From positions 148,167,040-148,231,039 of the forward strand of contig NC_030679.2 in assembly GCF_000004195.4 (NCBI RefSeq): 64,000 nucleotides of DNA, read 5' to 3'. Position 1 is the stretch's first letter, and every line of letters begins with the position of its first letter. Of the stretch, positions 34,964-46,726 are shown one piece after another. Source of the stretch: Xenopus tropicalis. Its lineage: Eukaryota; Chordata; Amphibia; Anura; Pipidae. The notes under the pieces are model-generated. The model ran no database searches, had not been told where the DNA came from, and worked only from the letters and a program-made list of their open reading frames with translations. Both the position numbers and the translations under genes were made by a program.

Positions 34964-35759
34964 GGTTATGACAGAAAAGAGAACATTTGATGATAAAATG
35001 ATTTCTGATTGAGCCCTGCACAACATATATTTATAGTGCACATTTTGTGGTGTTACTGTTTCTTTAATATTAAGATGTTTACCCTCACCTAAAAGCAACT
35101 GAATCTGTGGATTGGTCCAATCAGCACATTTAAAAAACCTTGATTTAGGTGGCTCTTGGCCAGGGCCTATTAAAACTTAAAATGGTGCTGATCTTGGCCC
35201 CTACACCACCCTGAGGCAGCCTTCCAGATGTTGCCCCTTACGTTATAGCCTTAGGGTGGTTAAAGTAGGGGGACTGCATCGGTAACGCACTCTGGTATAC
35301 TCTCTGCACCAGATGAACCAAAATTCTGTTTTTAGAACTGAAATGTTGGCTCTTAACGTTACCAGGAGGGGCTTTCTGCTTTTTTTTTTAAAAATTGAGG
35401 CCTAGCATAGGGGAAGGCACCAGTGCAGTGATCCCCAACCAGTGCCCCGGGGGCAACATGTTGCTCACCAACCCCTTGGATGTTGCTTCCAGTGGCCTCA
35501 AAGCATGTGGCCATTTTTTAGTTTTTAGTCTTTGGAATTGTTGCAAGTTGTGGAGGCATAAAGACCATGTGTACTGCCAGACAGGGCCTCCTGTAGGCTC
35601 AAAAACAAAAACACTAAAGTTAGTGGACCATCTGGGGGTAACACTCCACTCTAGGGAAAAGGAATTAGAGTCTGGAGTTGATGGATTGTTGAGAGTAGCC
35701 TTAGTGATAACGAACAACTCCCAGCATCACCCCCTATCACATGTGGGACGTTTCACTGT
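34964..35759. other. OR5 3' flank
   Basis: No gene seen. Shared OR 3' flank; the empty piggyBac site TTAA lies at 35170-35173. A dispersed repeat copy (GTGATCCCCAACCAGTGCCC) starts near 35427. Confidence 0.6.
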
Positions 35760-38020
35760 ACTAGACAGCAAAAAGGGTACCAACAGACCTGCCAACCTGT
35801 TCTCTGTGGCCCTGTAACAGTTGTTGGACTCTTGGCAAGTATTCCATACTCCCGTCATTATACATTATGTAGATGGTATCATTTTAGCCTCCCCCTCAGA
35901 AGAAAAAGGATTCTTTGAGTAGATGATTTCATTTTAGCCTCTTCCTCAGACGAAGAAGGATTCTTTGAGTATATGATATCATTTTAGCCTCTTCCTCAGA
36001 CAAAGAAGGATTCTTTGAGTAGATGATATCATTTTAGCCTCTTCCTCAGAAGAAGAAGGATTCTCTGAGTAGATGATATCATTTTAGCCTTCCCCTCAGA
36101 AGAAGAAGGATTCTTTGAGTAGATTATATAATTTTAGCCTCCCCCTCAGAAGAAGAAGGATTCTTTGAGTAGATGATATCTATTTAGCCTCCCCCTCATT
36201 TAGCCTCCCCCTCAGAAGAAGAAGGATTCTTTGAGTAGATGATATCATTTTAGCCTCCCCCTCAGAAGAAGAAGGATTCTTTGAGTAGATGATATCTATT
36301 TAGCCTCCCCCTCAGAAGAAGAAGGATTCTTTGAGTAGATGATATCATTTTAGCCTCCCCCTCAGAAGAAGAAGGATTCTTTGAGAAGATGATATTTATT
36401 TAGCCTCCCCCTCATTTAGCCTCCCCCTCAGAAGAAGAAGGATTCTTTGAGTAGATGATATCTATTTAGCCTCCCCCTCATTTAGCCTCCCCCTCAGAAG
36501 AAGAAGGATTCTTTGAGTAGATGATATCATTTTAGCCTCCCCCTCATTAGCCTCCCCCTCAGAAGAAGAAGGATTCTTTGAGTAGATGATATCATTTTAG
36601 CCTCCCCCTCAGAAGAAGAAGGATTCTTTGAGTAGATGATATCATTTTAGCCTCTTCCTCAGAAGAAGAAGGATTCTTTGAGTAGATGATATCATTTTAG
36701 CCTCCCCCTCATTTAGCCTCCCCCTCAGAAGAAGAAGGATTCTTTGAGTAGATGATATCTATTTAGCCTCCCCCTCATTTAGCCTCCCCCTCAGAATAAG
36801 AAGGATTCTTTGAGTAGATGATATCATTTTAGCCTCCCCCTCATTTAACCTCCCCCTCAGAAGAAGAAGGATTCTTTGAGTAGATGATATCATTTTAGCC
36901 TCCCCCTCAGAAGAAGAAGGATTCTTTGAGTAGATGATATCATTTTAGCCTCTTCCTCAGAAGAAGAAGGATTCTTTGAGTAGATGATATCATTTTAGCC
37001 TCCCCCTCATTTAGCCTCCCCCTCAGAAGAAGAAGGATTCTTTGAGTAGATGATATCTATTTAGCCTCCCCCTCATTTAGCCTCCCCCTCAGAAGAAGAA
37101 GGATTCTTTGAGTAGATGATATCATTTTAGCCTCCCCCTCATTTAGCCTCCCCCTCAGAAGAAGAAGGATTCTTTGAGTAGATGATATCATTTTAGCCTC
37201 CCCCTCAGAAGAAGAAGGATTCTTTGAGTAGATTATATCATTTTAGCCTCTTCCTCAGAAGAAGAAGGATTCTTTGAGTAGATGATATCATTTTAGCCTC
37301 CCCCTCAGAAGAAGGATTCTCTGAGTAGATGATATCATTTTAGCCTCTCCCTCGAAAGAAGAAGGAATCTTTGAGTAGATTATATCATTTTAGCCTCCCC
37401 CTCAGAAGAAGAAGGATTCTTTGAGTCTCCCTTTAATTTTACACCAAATAGGTTCTAAGTTATCTCTCTCTGGAAGCTTCAGCTGCTAGATGTATGTAGA
37501 GCAATGCACGTATTCAAGCCATTGTAAATGCCAGCCCTTCCCAGATCTAAAGAGAGTTAGAAACTCATTTTAGCTCTTATAGCCTATTGCCACCTCTGGC
37601 TCCCTATAGTCAATCATCAACCACTACAGTGTATGCCCTTATAAAACATGGCTCCCCACCTATAATACAGTGGCCCACAGAAACTGAATATGCCTTTAAA
37701 GCACTCAAATAAGTATTTTTTTTAGGAGAAGCTCTTGCACTTCCAGATTTCAACAAAACCCCTTTCTCTGCTCATGCATGAATATGGAGGTCATGCAACC
37801 TGGGTACTGATACAAAAACAAAATGGAGAACATCTTTAGGCCCAGAAGTTAGCTGAAAAGATAAAACCCATTGTGATGGACAAACTTCTCATGGGCTCCG
37901 AGCCACCACTGCTGTATAGCATGACTACATGCAACTTATGGAGGCAGAATCTCTGTGTCCCAGATTTTTGATGATCAAGGCTGACCCAACATAGGGTTCA
38001 CTTTAGTTTCCAGGGGAAAA
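35760..38020 (+). pseudogene. Decayed retroviral pol fragment, copy D, with minisatellite
   Basis: Same architecture as copies B and C. An RT scrap with an FSVAL-like palm segment precedes the YVDD box near 35868, followed by the 50-bp array, the connection region (37560-37800) and a more eroded RNase H part. Additional deletions shorten 37800-37980. Non-functional; endogenous retrovirus origin inferred. Confidence 0.68.
35877..37425 (+). repeat. 50-bp RT-derived minisatellite with ATTTAGCCTCCCCCTC insertions
   Basis: About 27 units. Many carry a partial extra copy (CCCCCTCATTTAGCCTCCCC) between full units. The variant CCTCTTCCTC occurs at 36651, 36949 and 37247, an exact 298-bp higher-order period. 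Confidence 0.93.
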
Positions 38021-38691
38021 GAAAATATTTGGCCACATTAAACAAATATCCAAAACACTTAATGAATTGAGCCCCAGTAGATCTGTTGTCCATCATCAGA
38101 AACATCTGTAACCTCTATTTTAGCTCAATAGCTGCCTTCCTGGACTAGTACCAGTAGAACATGGGTAACGCTGGACTCTCTCACTCAGAATGGGCCTTCG
38201 CTAAGTGGAAGCGGAAGATGAGGGTGTTGTGCAACTACACCTTTCTTGCTGCTATACAGAAAAATATAAACAGAGGGCACCAGAGAGAAAACAACAAAAT
38301 AACAAGGGTTAACCACAAAACAGCGGCTGTGTATTTAGTGGTGAGTTTCAAAGTCTGATACACCAATACCGACTCATTACTGAATTAAATTGAAGATTCT
38401 TAGCTTTCCAAATTAACTTAATTTTTTGGAATAAAAATATGCTAGCTAGTTTATAGAGGTAGGGCAAGATGACAAGTTCTTTGTTTGGGCAGGGAGGTTC
38501 TATAGTTTATCTAGAGTGGAGATAATGAAAAAAAAATTACTATTTCCATGTAAAAAATGTAGTGAATAAACAACACGGAATAATATATTTTTGGAACAAA
38601 AAGTAAAAGTTTCATTATACCTTTAAGGGTTGAGATCAATCATCTCTGTGATTGAACATACTATTTAACTTTTTATGTTGGTTTAATGGTC
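38021..38691. other. OR6 distal upstream flank
   Basis: No convincing gene. 38032-38110 matches the sequence around the MITE at 6490, with an empty TTAA at 38059-38062. A short open frame at 38161-38358 has no recognisable domain. 38455-38530 is the shared AGGTAGGGC module. Confidence 0.55.
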
Positions 38692-39130
38692 TAATTGGCC
38701 TATAAGGGATTCTCCTGGTTGCTGGAACTCCACAAGGAACCATCTCAAAGCTTTATAAAGTAGCCTGAAAATATCAGATGTGCTGCATTGTGCAGGGCAG
38801 CTACTTTGTCACCAGTGAGTCCTTTCATATCTTCCTTCCATGTCGTTTATGGGCTGCAGAACTGATACCGACCTGCCGGAGGTTCCATGATGTGCCTGAC
38901 TGTAGGAACTGACCTTGTGGCCACTGACAGTGGTGGAACAAATTGTGGAGGACCTTAATGCAAGACAGTGGTTTTGCCTCCATCTCTCCAGTCCTTCAGG
39001 AGGCAAAATAGCTTCTCCAGTAAAAAATAACCCTGCACTTCTCCCTGGATACTCCCTCTCCTGCCGGCCAGTATAGAGACCCTCAGACCATTCACATACA
39101 TGTGCCCGTGCCTGAAAGTCACTCTGATCA
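38692..39130 (+). promoter_or_regulatory. Candidate OR6 promoter and 5' exon block
   Basis: TAATTGG at 38692, TATAAA at 38754-38759 and GTGAGT at about 38815. An acceptor-like TTTTATTTTCAG ends near 39542, about 120 bp before the OR6 ATG. Confidence 0.42.
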
Positions 39131-39662
39131 GAACAATGATTCATTTGTATCTTCATATTTTTTACTATTAGCATTGGCTGCCTCGCTTCTTCCTTTGTAG
39201 TAAAATACAATGTTTTCTTCCATGGCCCATTTATCATAGATAATAGTGAACCAGTGTTGACTGACACATGGAGTAGAGGAACATTTCCCCCATATGTAAT
39301 AAAAGGCACTAAGTTTGCCCAGGAGCAGTAACCCATAGCGACCAATAAGATGTTTGCTTTTAAACAGGTGGCCAGTACATTCTACATGCTGATTGGTTGC
39401 TATGGGTTACTGCTCCTGGGCAAACTTATTGCCTTTTATTATATAAAGTCTTTTACCACTTCTAAAAAGGCAAAGAAGGAAGTGTATAATCCAAATACCT
39501 GTATAATGAAGGTTTGTGTTTTGTTAAAAACTTTTATTTTCAGGCTGATTGTGGTCATTCTCTTATACACATAGCCCCCTCTCTTAAAAAAAGTGTTCTG
39601 TTGGATGTTTAATTATATTAATTGCCATTTCTGTTAATGCTCAGCATTTCCTTTGTTTCACA

Positions 39663-40637
39663 ATGAATACCATGAGCAGTTGCAATCAAAGCAAAATAAC
39701 AGAATTCCTTCTGGTGGGATTTTCTGCTCCTCGTCCCCTCAGGGTGCTGCTCTTCTCTATATGCCTTGTGATATACATTATGGCACTGGGTGCAAACCTC
39801 ATGATCATTGCTTTGTATTTGGGAAGCCACCACCTTAGGTCTCCCATGTATTTCTTCCTGAGTAATCTCTCTGCAACTGATATCTTGCTCTCTACAAGTG
39901 TTGGGCCTAATTTGCTTTATACCTTGTTAAAAGATGGGAACCCCGTGTCTGTCTCTGCTTGTGTTACTCAGTTCTTTGCTTATAGTCTTTTTACTGGAGT
40001 TGAGTGCCTCCTACTCACAGTTATGGCTTATGACCGCTACCTGGCCATCTGCAAACCATTGCACTATGTCGCCATAATGACCAATAAGCACTGTCTCCAT
40101 CTGGTTATTTGGTGTTGGGTTGAAATGTTACTACTTTCTTCTGGCACAATTTTGACCTCAATCTTTGAGTTCTGTGGATGCAATACCCTTGACCATGTTT
40201 ATTGTGACTTTGCTCCTCTTCTTAAAGTTTCATGTTCAGATGCCTTTGTTATGGGCTCACTGACAACCATATTTGTCCCAACTGGAATAGTACTTCTGTT
40301 TCTTTCACCTTTATTTATTATCATTACAACATACATGAGCATCTCCCTCTCCATCTTCAGGATCTCCTCCAACACTGGGAGGCAGAAAGCCTTCTCCACC
40401 TGTGGCTCCCACCTCACTGTTGTCGGCACATATTATGGGATACTAATCTCAAAATATGCAGTTCCATCCACAGGGCAGTCAGAAAACATAAATAAATTAA
40501 CCTCCCTTCTGTACACTTTGGTTACACCATTATTCAACCCCATCGTATACAGTTTTAGGAACCAGGAAATCCAGAAGACTTTGAGCACCTTTATCTCTGT
40601 AAGGTTACGTCAGAAAAGAGAACATATGATAAAATGA
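39663..40637 (+). CDS. Odorant receptor OR6
   Basis: Complete 324-residue class II odorant receptor. It has NQSK at the second sequon, PMYFFLS, TM3 Cys, MAYDRYLAIC, KAFSTCGSHLTVV and NPIVYSFRNQ. TM4-EC2 is shorter than in OR3 (LLLSSGTILTSIFEFCGC), with loss of one residue and Glu replacing Gly before the EC2 cysteines. The tail differs from OR1-OR5: VRLRQKREHMIK, caused by loss of the CCCCGAGG-type octamer, which shifts frame near the stop. OR7 shares this tail. An AATAAA lies 23 bp after the stop. Confidence 0.95.
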   Translation: MNTMSSCNQSKITEFLLVGFSAPRPLRVLLFSICLVIYIMALGANLMIIALYLGSHHLRSPMYFFLSNLSATDILLSTSVGPNLLYTLLKDGNPVSVSACVTQFFAYSLFTGVECLLLTVMAYDRYLAICKPLHYVAIMTNKHCLHLVIWCWVEMLLLSSGTILTSIFEFCGCNTLDHVYCDFAPLLKVSCSDAFVMGSLTTIFVPTGIVLLFLSPLFIIITTYMSISLSIFRISSNTGRQKAFSTCGSHLTVVGTYYGILISKYAVPSTGQSENINKLTSLLYTLVTPLFNPIVYSFRNQEIQKTLSTFISVRLRQKREHMIK

Positions 40638-40659
40638 TTTCTGATGAGACAATTCAGTG

Positions 40660-40665
40660 AATAAA
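40660..40665 (+). other. Candidate polyadenylation signal after OR6
   Basis: AATAAA 23 bp past the stop codon, in a context (GAATAAAGTTAATCTT) shared with OR7. Confidence 0.5.
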
Positions 40666-40827
40666 GTTAATCTTGAGTCATTTGTGTTGGGTCTGATATA
40701 ATTTAATTTTAATTCAACTGTTCTTGACACCTTTGAAAATTTTGTATATGGTGCTTTGCAAAATGCCCCTGCCCAATGCTATTTGCTTTTACAGTTTTAA
40801 ACTGGTGTTAGCTTTCTTCTATTTTAA

Positions 40828-42262
40828 CCTTTTTACTGCCAGCCATTTTGGTCAAAGCGGAACTTGTATTGCCAGACTGTTGTTGAATCTTTTGTACTGT
40901 TTCACTTTAGGGGCCCTTCCTTGGGGGGACTTATAGTTTACCCAAGAAAACAATATATTGTTTTTTTCAGGACAACATATGCTTTCAAAATATGGTAGAA
41001 TTTTTGTGTAGATACAATTCTATAACAAGATATAGGCTTCTAAATGTCTAAAAATGAAAAACAAAATCAAATTTTCCATAATATAAACACACATGCCAGA
41101 AACAAAAAATATTTTATGCATAAAAATACAACTGATTTGGAAAGTCCCATGTCTCCTGAACGTGCCAATACCAAATATATATAGTTTTATGGAGATTTCT
41201 CACTTGTATAGGTCAAAAACTCCCAGCAGTACACTACCAAATTCCCAAAGCACTGCTTCACAAAGCTGCATACTTTAGATTTCAAGGCCAAAAATTCCAC
41301 AAACAGAAGGTTTATCCCAGAAAATTTTGCATTTTTGGATTGAACAGATTCAGGGGAATCCAGAATAGGCACAACTGTCTGTCTACTCCAAACTATCAAG
41401 TCGCAATGCTTTCCTAAATTTATTGGTTTTTATCAAAATTTGATAAATCGCTTCAAAGCTTCCAGTCTATAGTATCTCTATTCTCTACTATCTCCTACAG
41501 GTCATACAGTAACAAGTAACAAAGTAATAAAACACCCTAAATATGAACGCCAGGGGTCCCCTGAACAGTTTGATGCCCAATATGTATAGGTTTACCTAAG
41601 TATGTGGCATGTAGGGGCCCCAATGCGAACATACCCCCATATGATCTATCATTTCTGTCATTTCAGCTCCTGCAAAATCAACACATTTACATCATTATAT
41701 GTGGAATAAAGCTAGTAAAAAGTATGCTCACCCCAGAAAGTCATATATTTTTGGAAAGTACACATTCCCCCGAATCTAAAATGGGTACCCATGTCTTTCT
41801 ACTCAAAAATACCAAGCCGCAAAGCTTTTCAAAATTTGGCAATATTGATGACATTTCCAAAAATCCCCTCAAAGCTTCCACTTTGCAGCATCTTATCTCC
41901 CATATAGCATTAAGTACCAAGATAAAACACCCTAAATATGAACGCCAGGGGTCCCCTGAACAGTTTGATGCCCAATATGTATAGGTTTAGCTAAGTATGT
42001 GGCATGTAGGGGCCCCAATGTGAACATACCCCCATATGATCTGTCATTTCAGCTCCTGCAAAATCAACACATTTACATCATAATATGTGGGATAAAGCTA
42101 CAAAAAAAATACACTCACCCCAGAAAGCCATATATTTACGGGAAATACACATTCCCCCGAATCTAAAATGGGTAAACATTTCTTTGCTCTCCAAAGTACC
42201 AAGCTGTAAAGCTTTCCTAAATTTGCAGATTTTTATGATTTTCAGAAAATCACATGCCACTT
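40828..42262. mobile_element. piggyBac-like element fragment, left arm
   Basis: Left end CCTTTTTACTGCCAGCC after TTAA (40824-40827). The order then follows the element at 15502 but without the nested Harbinger-like MITE, so 41138-41165 is that MITE's empty site. Diverged ~390-bp units follow. It is broken at about 42262, where the 112-bp array begins; no right end is seen. Confidence 0.78.
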
Positions 42263-43400
42263 GATATCTTAGTTGGGATCAAGTACAGGTACTGTTTTAT
42301 TATTACAGAGAAAAGGGAATCATTTAACCATTAAATAAACCCAATAGGTCTGTTCTGCCCCAATAAGGGGTAATTATATCTTAGTTGGGATCAAGTACAG
42401 GTACTGTTTTATTATTACAGAGAAAAGGGAATCATTTAACCATTAAATAAACCCAATAGGTCTGTTCTGCCCCCAATAAGGGGTAATTATATCTTAGTTG
42501 GGATCAAGTACAGGTACTGTTTTATTATTACAGAGAAAAGGGAATCATTTAACCATTAAATAAACCCAATAGGGCTGTTCTGCCCCAATAAGGGGTAATT
42601 ATATCTTAGTTGGGATCAAGTACAGGTACTGTTTTATTATTACAGAGAAAAGGGAATCATTTAACCATTAAATAAACCCAATAGGGCTGTTCTGCCCCCA
42701 ATAAGGGGTAATTATATCTTAGTTGGGATCAAGTACAGGTACTGTTTTATTATTACAGAGAAAAGGGAATCATTTAACCATGAAATAAACCCAATAGGGC
42801 TGTTCTGCCCCAATAAGGGGTAATTATATCTTAGTTGGGATCAAGTACAGGTACTGTTTTATTATTACAGAGAAAAGGGAATCATTTAACCATGAAATAA
42901 ACCCAATAGGGCTGTTCTGCCCCAATAAGGGGTAATTATATCTTAGTTGGGATCAAGTACAGGTACTGTTTTATTATTACAGAGAAAAGGGAATCATTTA
43001 ACCATGAAATAAACCCAATAGGGCTGTTCTGCCCCAATAAGGGGTAATTATATCTTAGTTGGGATCAAGTACAGGTACTGTTTTATTATTACAGAGAAAA
43101 GGGAATCATTTAACCATTAAATAAACCCAATAGGGTTGTTCTGCCCCAATAAGGGGTAATTATATCTTAGTTGGGATCAAGTACAGGTACTGTTTTATTA
43201 TTACAGAGAAAAGGGAATCATTTAACCATGAAATAAACCCAATAGGGCTGTTCTGCCCCAATAAGGGGTAATTAGATCTTAGTTGGGATCAAGTACAGGT
43301 ACTGTTTTATTATTACAGAGAAAAGGGAATCATTTAACCATGAAATAAACCCAATAGGGCTGTTTTGCCCCAATAAGGGGTAATTATATCTTAGTTGGGA
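42263..43400 (-). repeat. Minisatellite, 112/113-bp unit, inverted, about 10 copies
   Basis: Reverse complement of the 866-2219 array (ACTGTTTTATTATTACAGAG recurs every 112/113 bp). The MITE termini are absent on both sides. Confidence 0.93.
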
Positions 43401-43505
43401 TCCTTTTACCTTCATAAGGACTATGGCCCAAAACTGCTCTGTATAGTCAAGGTGAAGTCTTACCAGAGGTCTATAATTATGTTTTTATCCCTTGAGTAAG
43501 GCACA
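43401..43505 (-). mobile_element. CR1 LINE fragment
   Basis: GGACTATGGCCCAAAACTGC and the following TCAAGGTGAAGTCTTACCAG match 9030-9190 of the first CR1 copy. The homology stops near 43505. Confidence 0.7.
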
Positions 43506-44598
43506 TGTGTCATTTTTTTGATGCGGGTGACAATTTTTTCTCACGTTGCAAGTTTTTTTTTTTAAATTTCTTATTTATCTCGAGGTTCCAACAGAACAAT
43601 AATACCATGGCATAGGGTACAAGAAAAGTGAAGTGCAGATCATGAGCGAAAATGAACATATACATGTGGTTACAGGACTATACAGGACTAACCAAAGAGC
43701 AATAGTAGCATAGGAACAATAGAAAGTAGGAAATAGGAGATAAGGAATGGAATAGGGAGAGAGGAGTAAAATGGAGAGGGGAGTAAGGAGAGAAGGTGGA
43801 AAAATTAGTTCTCTTAAAGAGATAGTAAAAAAAAGAGACCACAGGTTGTCTAAGTTTACAGGAGTATAAAAAGCCAAATAATTACTTGGGCCTAGGTAGT
43901 GCACCAAATGCTCAGTGGCACAGCTATAGTTCATTTAGAGAAATTCTATTTACTACAATGTTTTTTTTGATACAGCTATGCAATTTATGTCCACAAAATC
44001 ACAGTGGACAAATTAACCAATCAAATAAAAATCAATAAAATCAATCGGCAAAAAGGGGCATAAAGGCAAAAAATAAAATTATTAATAATATATGTTAACT
44101 TAATATATAACCTGAATGGATTCATTTGTGACATTTCTTACATGGACCTGATTGCTGAGCATAAAAGAAATCTCTATAAATTCTTTCAAGGTGATTTCAT
44201 GAACACAATCGTCAGTTCTAGGACTGGTTGAACAGTCAGACTACAGTGTTTCAAATGAAAAATTGTTTTTCTGTTAAAAAATGGAGTATCTTGTAATGAA
44301 TACAAATGTATACAAGATATAAATGATTATGAAGAGATCAGGGTGTACAACTGGTCTGGCTTTAATAGCAGAAGATTTTCAAGATTTTCAAGATTCCGCT
44401 GCTGGCCTCCATCTTCCTTCTTCTCCCCACAGAACATCAGAGGAAACAGAGCTGTATAAGTGTTCATGAGGCAAGAAATTGCAATGAAACCGTTAAAAAA
44501 CATCAGAAAATATCAAATTGGAGGGTTTTCCCAAACAAACAAGTTTACAACAGCGCGCATAGGTGCCATCGGATCAAGCACCACATCAACGAGCCAAT
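43506..44598. other. Unannotated intergenic DNA
   Basis: No gene recognised. The minus-strand frame 43575-43934 lacks any domain I know. About 44150-44230 resembles 7560-7640. AT-rich overall. Confidence 0.4.
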
Positions 44599-45451
44599 GT
44601 GGTTAATGATGAGCAAATTTTTTCACCAGGCATGGATTTGCAGCGAATTTCTGCATTTTGCCACTGGTGAATTGTTTCACGGAACGTCCGTGAAAATTTG
44701 TCATGTAAGAATTTGTTGCATTGCATTTTTTTTGTCGCTTGTCAAATTGGACGTGGTCACATCAAAATTATGCTTGGACGCGTCAACAAAAAATAGACGC
44801 GGGTGAAAAAAATAGACTTGGGCGACAAATGATAGATGTGGGGGACAAAAAATAGACGTGGGCGACAAAAAATAGATGCGGGTGACAAAAAATAGACATG
44901 GGCGACAAAAAATAGACATGGGTGACAAAAAATAGATGCAGGTGACAAAAAATAGACGTGGGTGACAAAAAATAGATGTGGGTGACAAAAATAGATGCGG
45001 GCAACAAAAAATAGATGCAGGTGACAAAAAATAGACATGGGCGACAAAATATAGATGCGGGTGACAAAAAATAGATGCAGGTGACAAAAAATAGACGCGG
45101 GTGACAAAAATAGACACGGGCGACAAAAAATAGATGCGGGTGACAAAAAATGGACGTGGGCGACAAAAAATAGATGCAAGCGACAAAAAATAGATGCAAG
45201 CGACAAAAAATAGATGCGGGTGACAAAAATAGATGCAGGTGACTAAAAATAGATGCGGGTGACAAAAAATAGACGTGGGAGACAAAAAAATAGATGCGGA
45301 CGACAAAAAATAGATGCAGGTGACAAAAAATAGACATGGGTGACAAAAATAGACACGGGCAACAAAAAATAGACATGGGCGTTTCGCAAATTTTTCGCCG
45401 TTTTGCAAATTTTATGGTGAAGCGAAAAGGGACAGATTCGCTCATCACTAG
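44599..45451. mobile_element. MITE with GATGAGC-type ends and a 20-bp minisatellite
   Basis: Left end TAATGATGAGCAAATTTTTT and right end, inverted, TAGTGATGAGCGAATCTGTC are degenerate inverted repeats. Subterminal TTTCACC and GCGAA motifs also pair. The body is dominated by a minisatellite. Superfamily not assigned. Confidence 0.7.
44775..45378. repeat. 20-bp minisatellite (GACAAAAAATAGAYGYGGGT)
   Basis: About 30 units of 20 bp (some 19 bp, with CAAAAATAG). Purine at the YG positions varies freely. Overlapping long minus-strand frames (149 to 235 codons) are artefacts of a stop-free unit and all show Phe-Cys-His-Pro repetition. Confidence 0.93.
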
Positions 45452-45640
45452 ATGTGGTCCCTGATCAGATGAAAGTCAAACCTGCCCATATTTGTACCCT
45501 AACGTGACATGGAAATATTAATAGTCTTATATAGAACCTTGAACGACAGAACTATAAAATCTTGGCAAGTTGTCTGTATGGAATTCTTAATTATTAGATA
45601 TAAGCTCAAGGAGACTATTGAAGGAGAGTGCAGACAAAAA
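45452..45640. other. Short spacer
   Basis: Begins with a fragment (CCTGATCAGATGAAAGTCAAACC) of a dispersed repeat also seen near 48900. No gene seen. Confidence 0.4.
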
Positions 45641-45845
45641 GAGACCTCCCTGCTAGGCAAGCTCCTCCCACCTCCCCGCCAAGCAAAGAACATACAGGTT
45701 TGTTATCAGGCCCCACCTCTCAAACCACCTAGATTTTATAAAGTTAATTTGGAATGCTAAAAAGTTCAATCAGTATTGATGGCAGGCTTCCTGTGCCATT
45801 GATCTGGCATACTGTGCCTATATAAAGAACACACTATTCAATATG
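45641..45845 (-). repeat. Inverted copy of the OR upstream flank
   Basis: The reverse complement contains the TGTGTTCTTTATATAGGC and ATCAATGGCACAGGAAGCC modules, then the AGGTGGGGCCTGATAACAA module. These lie in + orientation before the other ORs, so the flank has been flipped at the OR7 locus. Confidence 0.75.
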
Positions 45846-46030
45846 CCTGTGAAGGTTCTCGTTCATCCAGGTCATGGTATATCTGTAGTTTTTTTAGTCT
45901 TTCTTGAAAACACTTTGCTAGTCATTAATTAAAATACAAAAGCTATAATATCCCCTTGAGGATTGCGATAATAAAAATACCCTCCGTAATTGCACATTCT
46001 ATTTAATTTTTTATTTTGGTTGATGATGTC

Positions 46031-46472
46031 TAATTGGCCCATAAGGGATTCTCCTGGTTGATGGAACTCCACAAGGAACCATCTCAAAGCTTTATAAAAA
46101 AGGCTGAAAATATCAGATGTGCTGCATTGTGCAGGGCGGCTACTTTGTCACCAGTGAGTCCTTTCATATCTTCCTTCCATGTTGTTTATGGGCTGCAGAA
46201 CTGATACGGACCTGCCGGAGGTTCCATGATGTGCCTTACTGTAGGAACTGACCTTGTGGCCACTGACAGTGGTGGAACAAATTATGGAGGACCTTAATGC
46301 AAGACAGTGGTTTTGGCTCCACCTTTCCAGTCCTTCAGGAGGCAAAATAGCTTCTCCAGTAAAATATAACTCTGCACTTCTCCCTGGATACTCCCTCCCC
46401 TGCCGGCCAGTATAGAGACCCTCAGACCATTCACATACATGTGCCCGTGCCTGAAAGTCATTCTGATCAGAA
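46031..46472 (+). promoter_or_regulatory. Candidate OR7 promoter and 5' exon block
   Basis: TAATTGG at 46031, TATAAA at 46093-46098 and GTGAGT at about 46155. The block keeps + orientation although the flank just upstream is inverted. Confidence 0.42.
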
Positions 46473-46726
46473 CAATGATTTATTTGTATCTTCATATTTT
46501 TTGATATTCGTATTGGCTGCCTCGCTTCTTCCTTTGTCATAAAATACAATGCATGTATGGCTGCCATCGTACTTCAGCCCAGTCTTGACTGACGGGGGAT
46601 TTGGAGAACTACATCTTCTAAAAAGAGAAGGGAGGGAATAATTGAAATATCTGTATTATAGCCTCCTCTCTTTCAATATTCTACTTGCCATTATCTCCAA
46701 ATTCTCAGCATTTCCTTTGTTTCACA

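Noticed and set aside
43575..43934. 119-codon minus-strand frame between OR6 and OR7
   Set aside because: No recognisable domain, low-complexity hydrophobic composition and no matching copy at the other loci.
44701..45448. Overlapping minus-strand frames of 149-235 codons with FFVxxIYFLSP-like repeats
   Set aside because: Products of the 20-bp minisatellite; different frames give the same shifted peptide.
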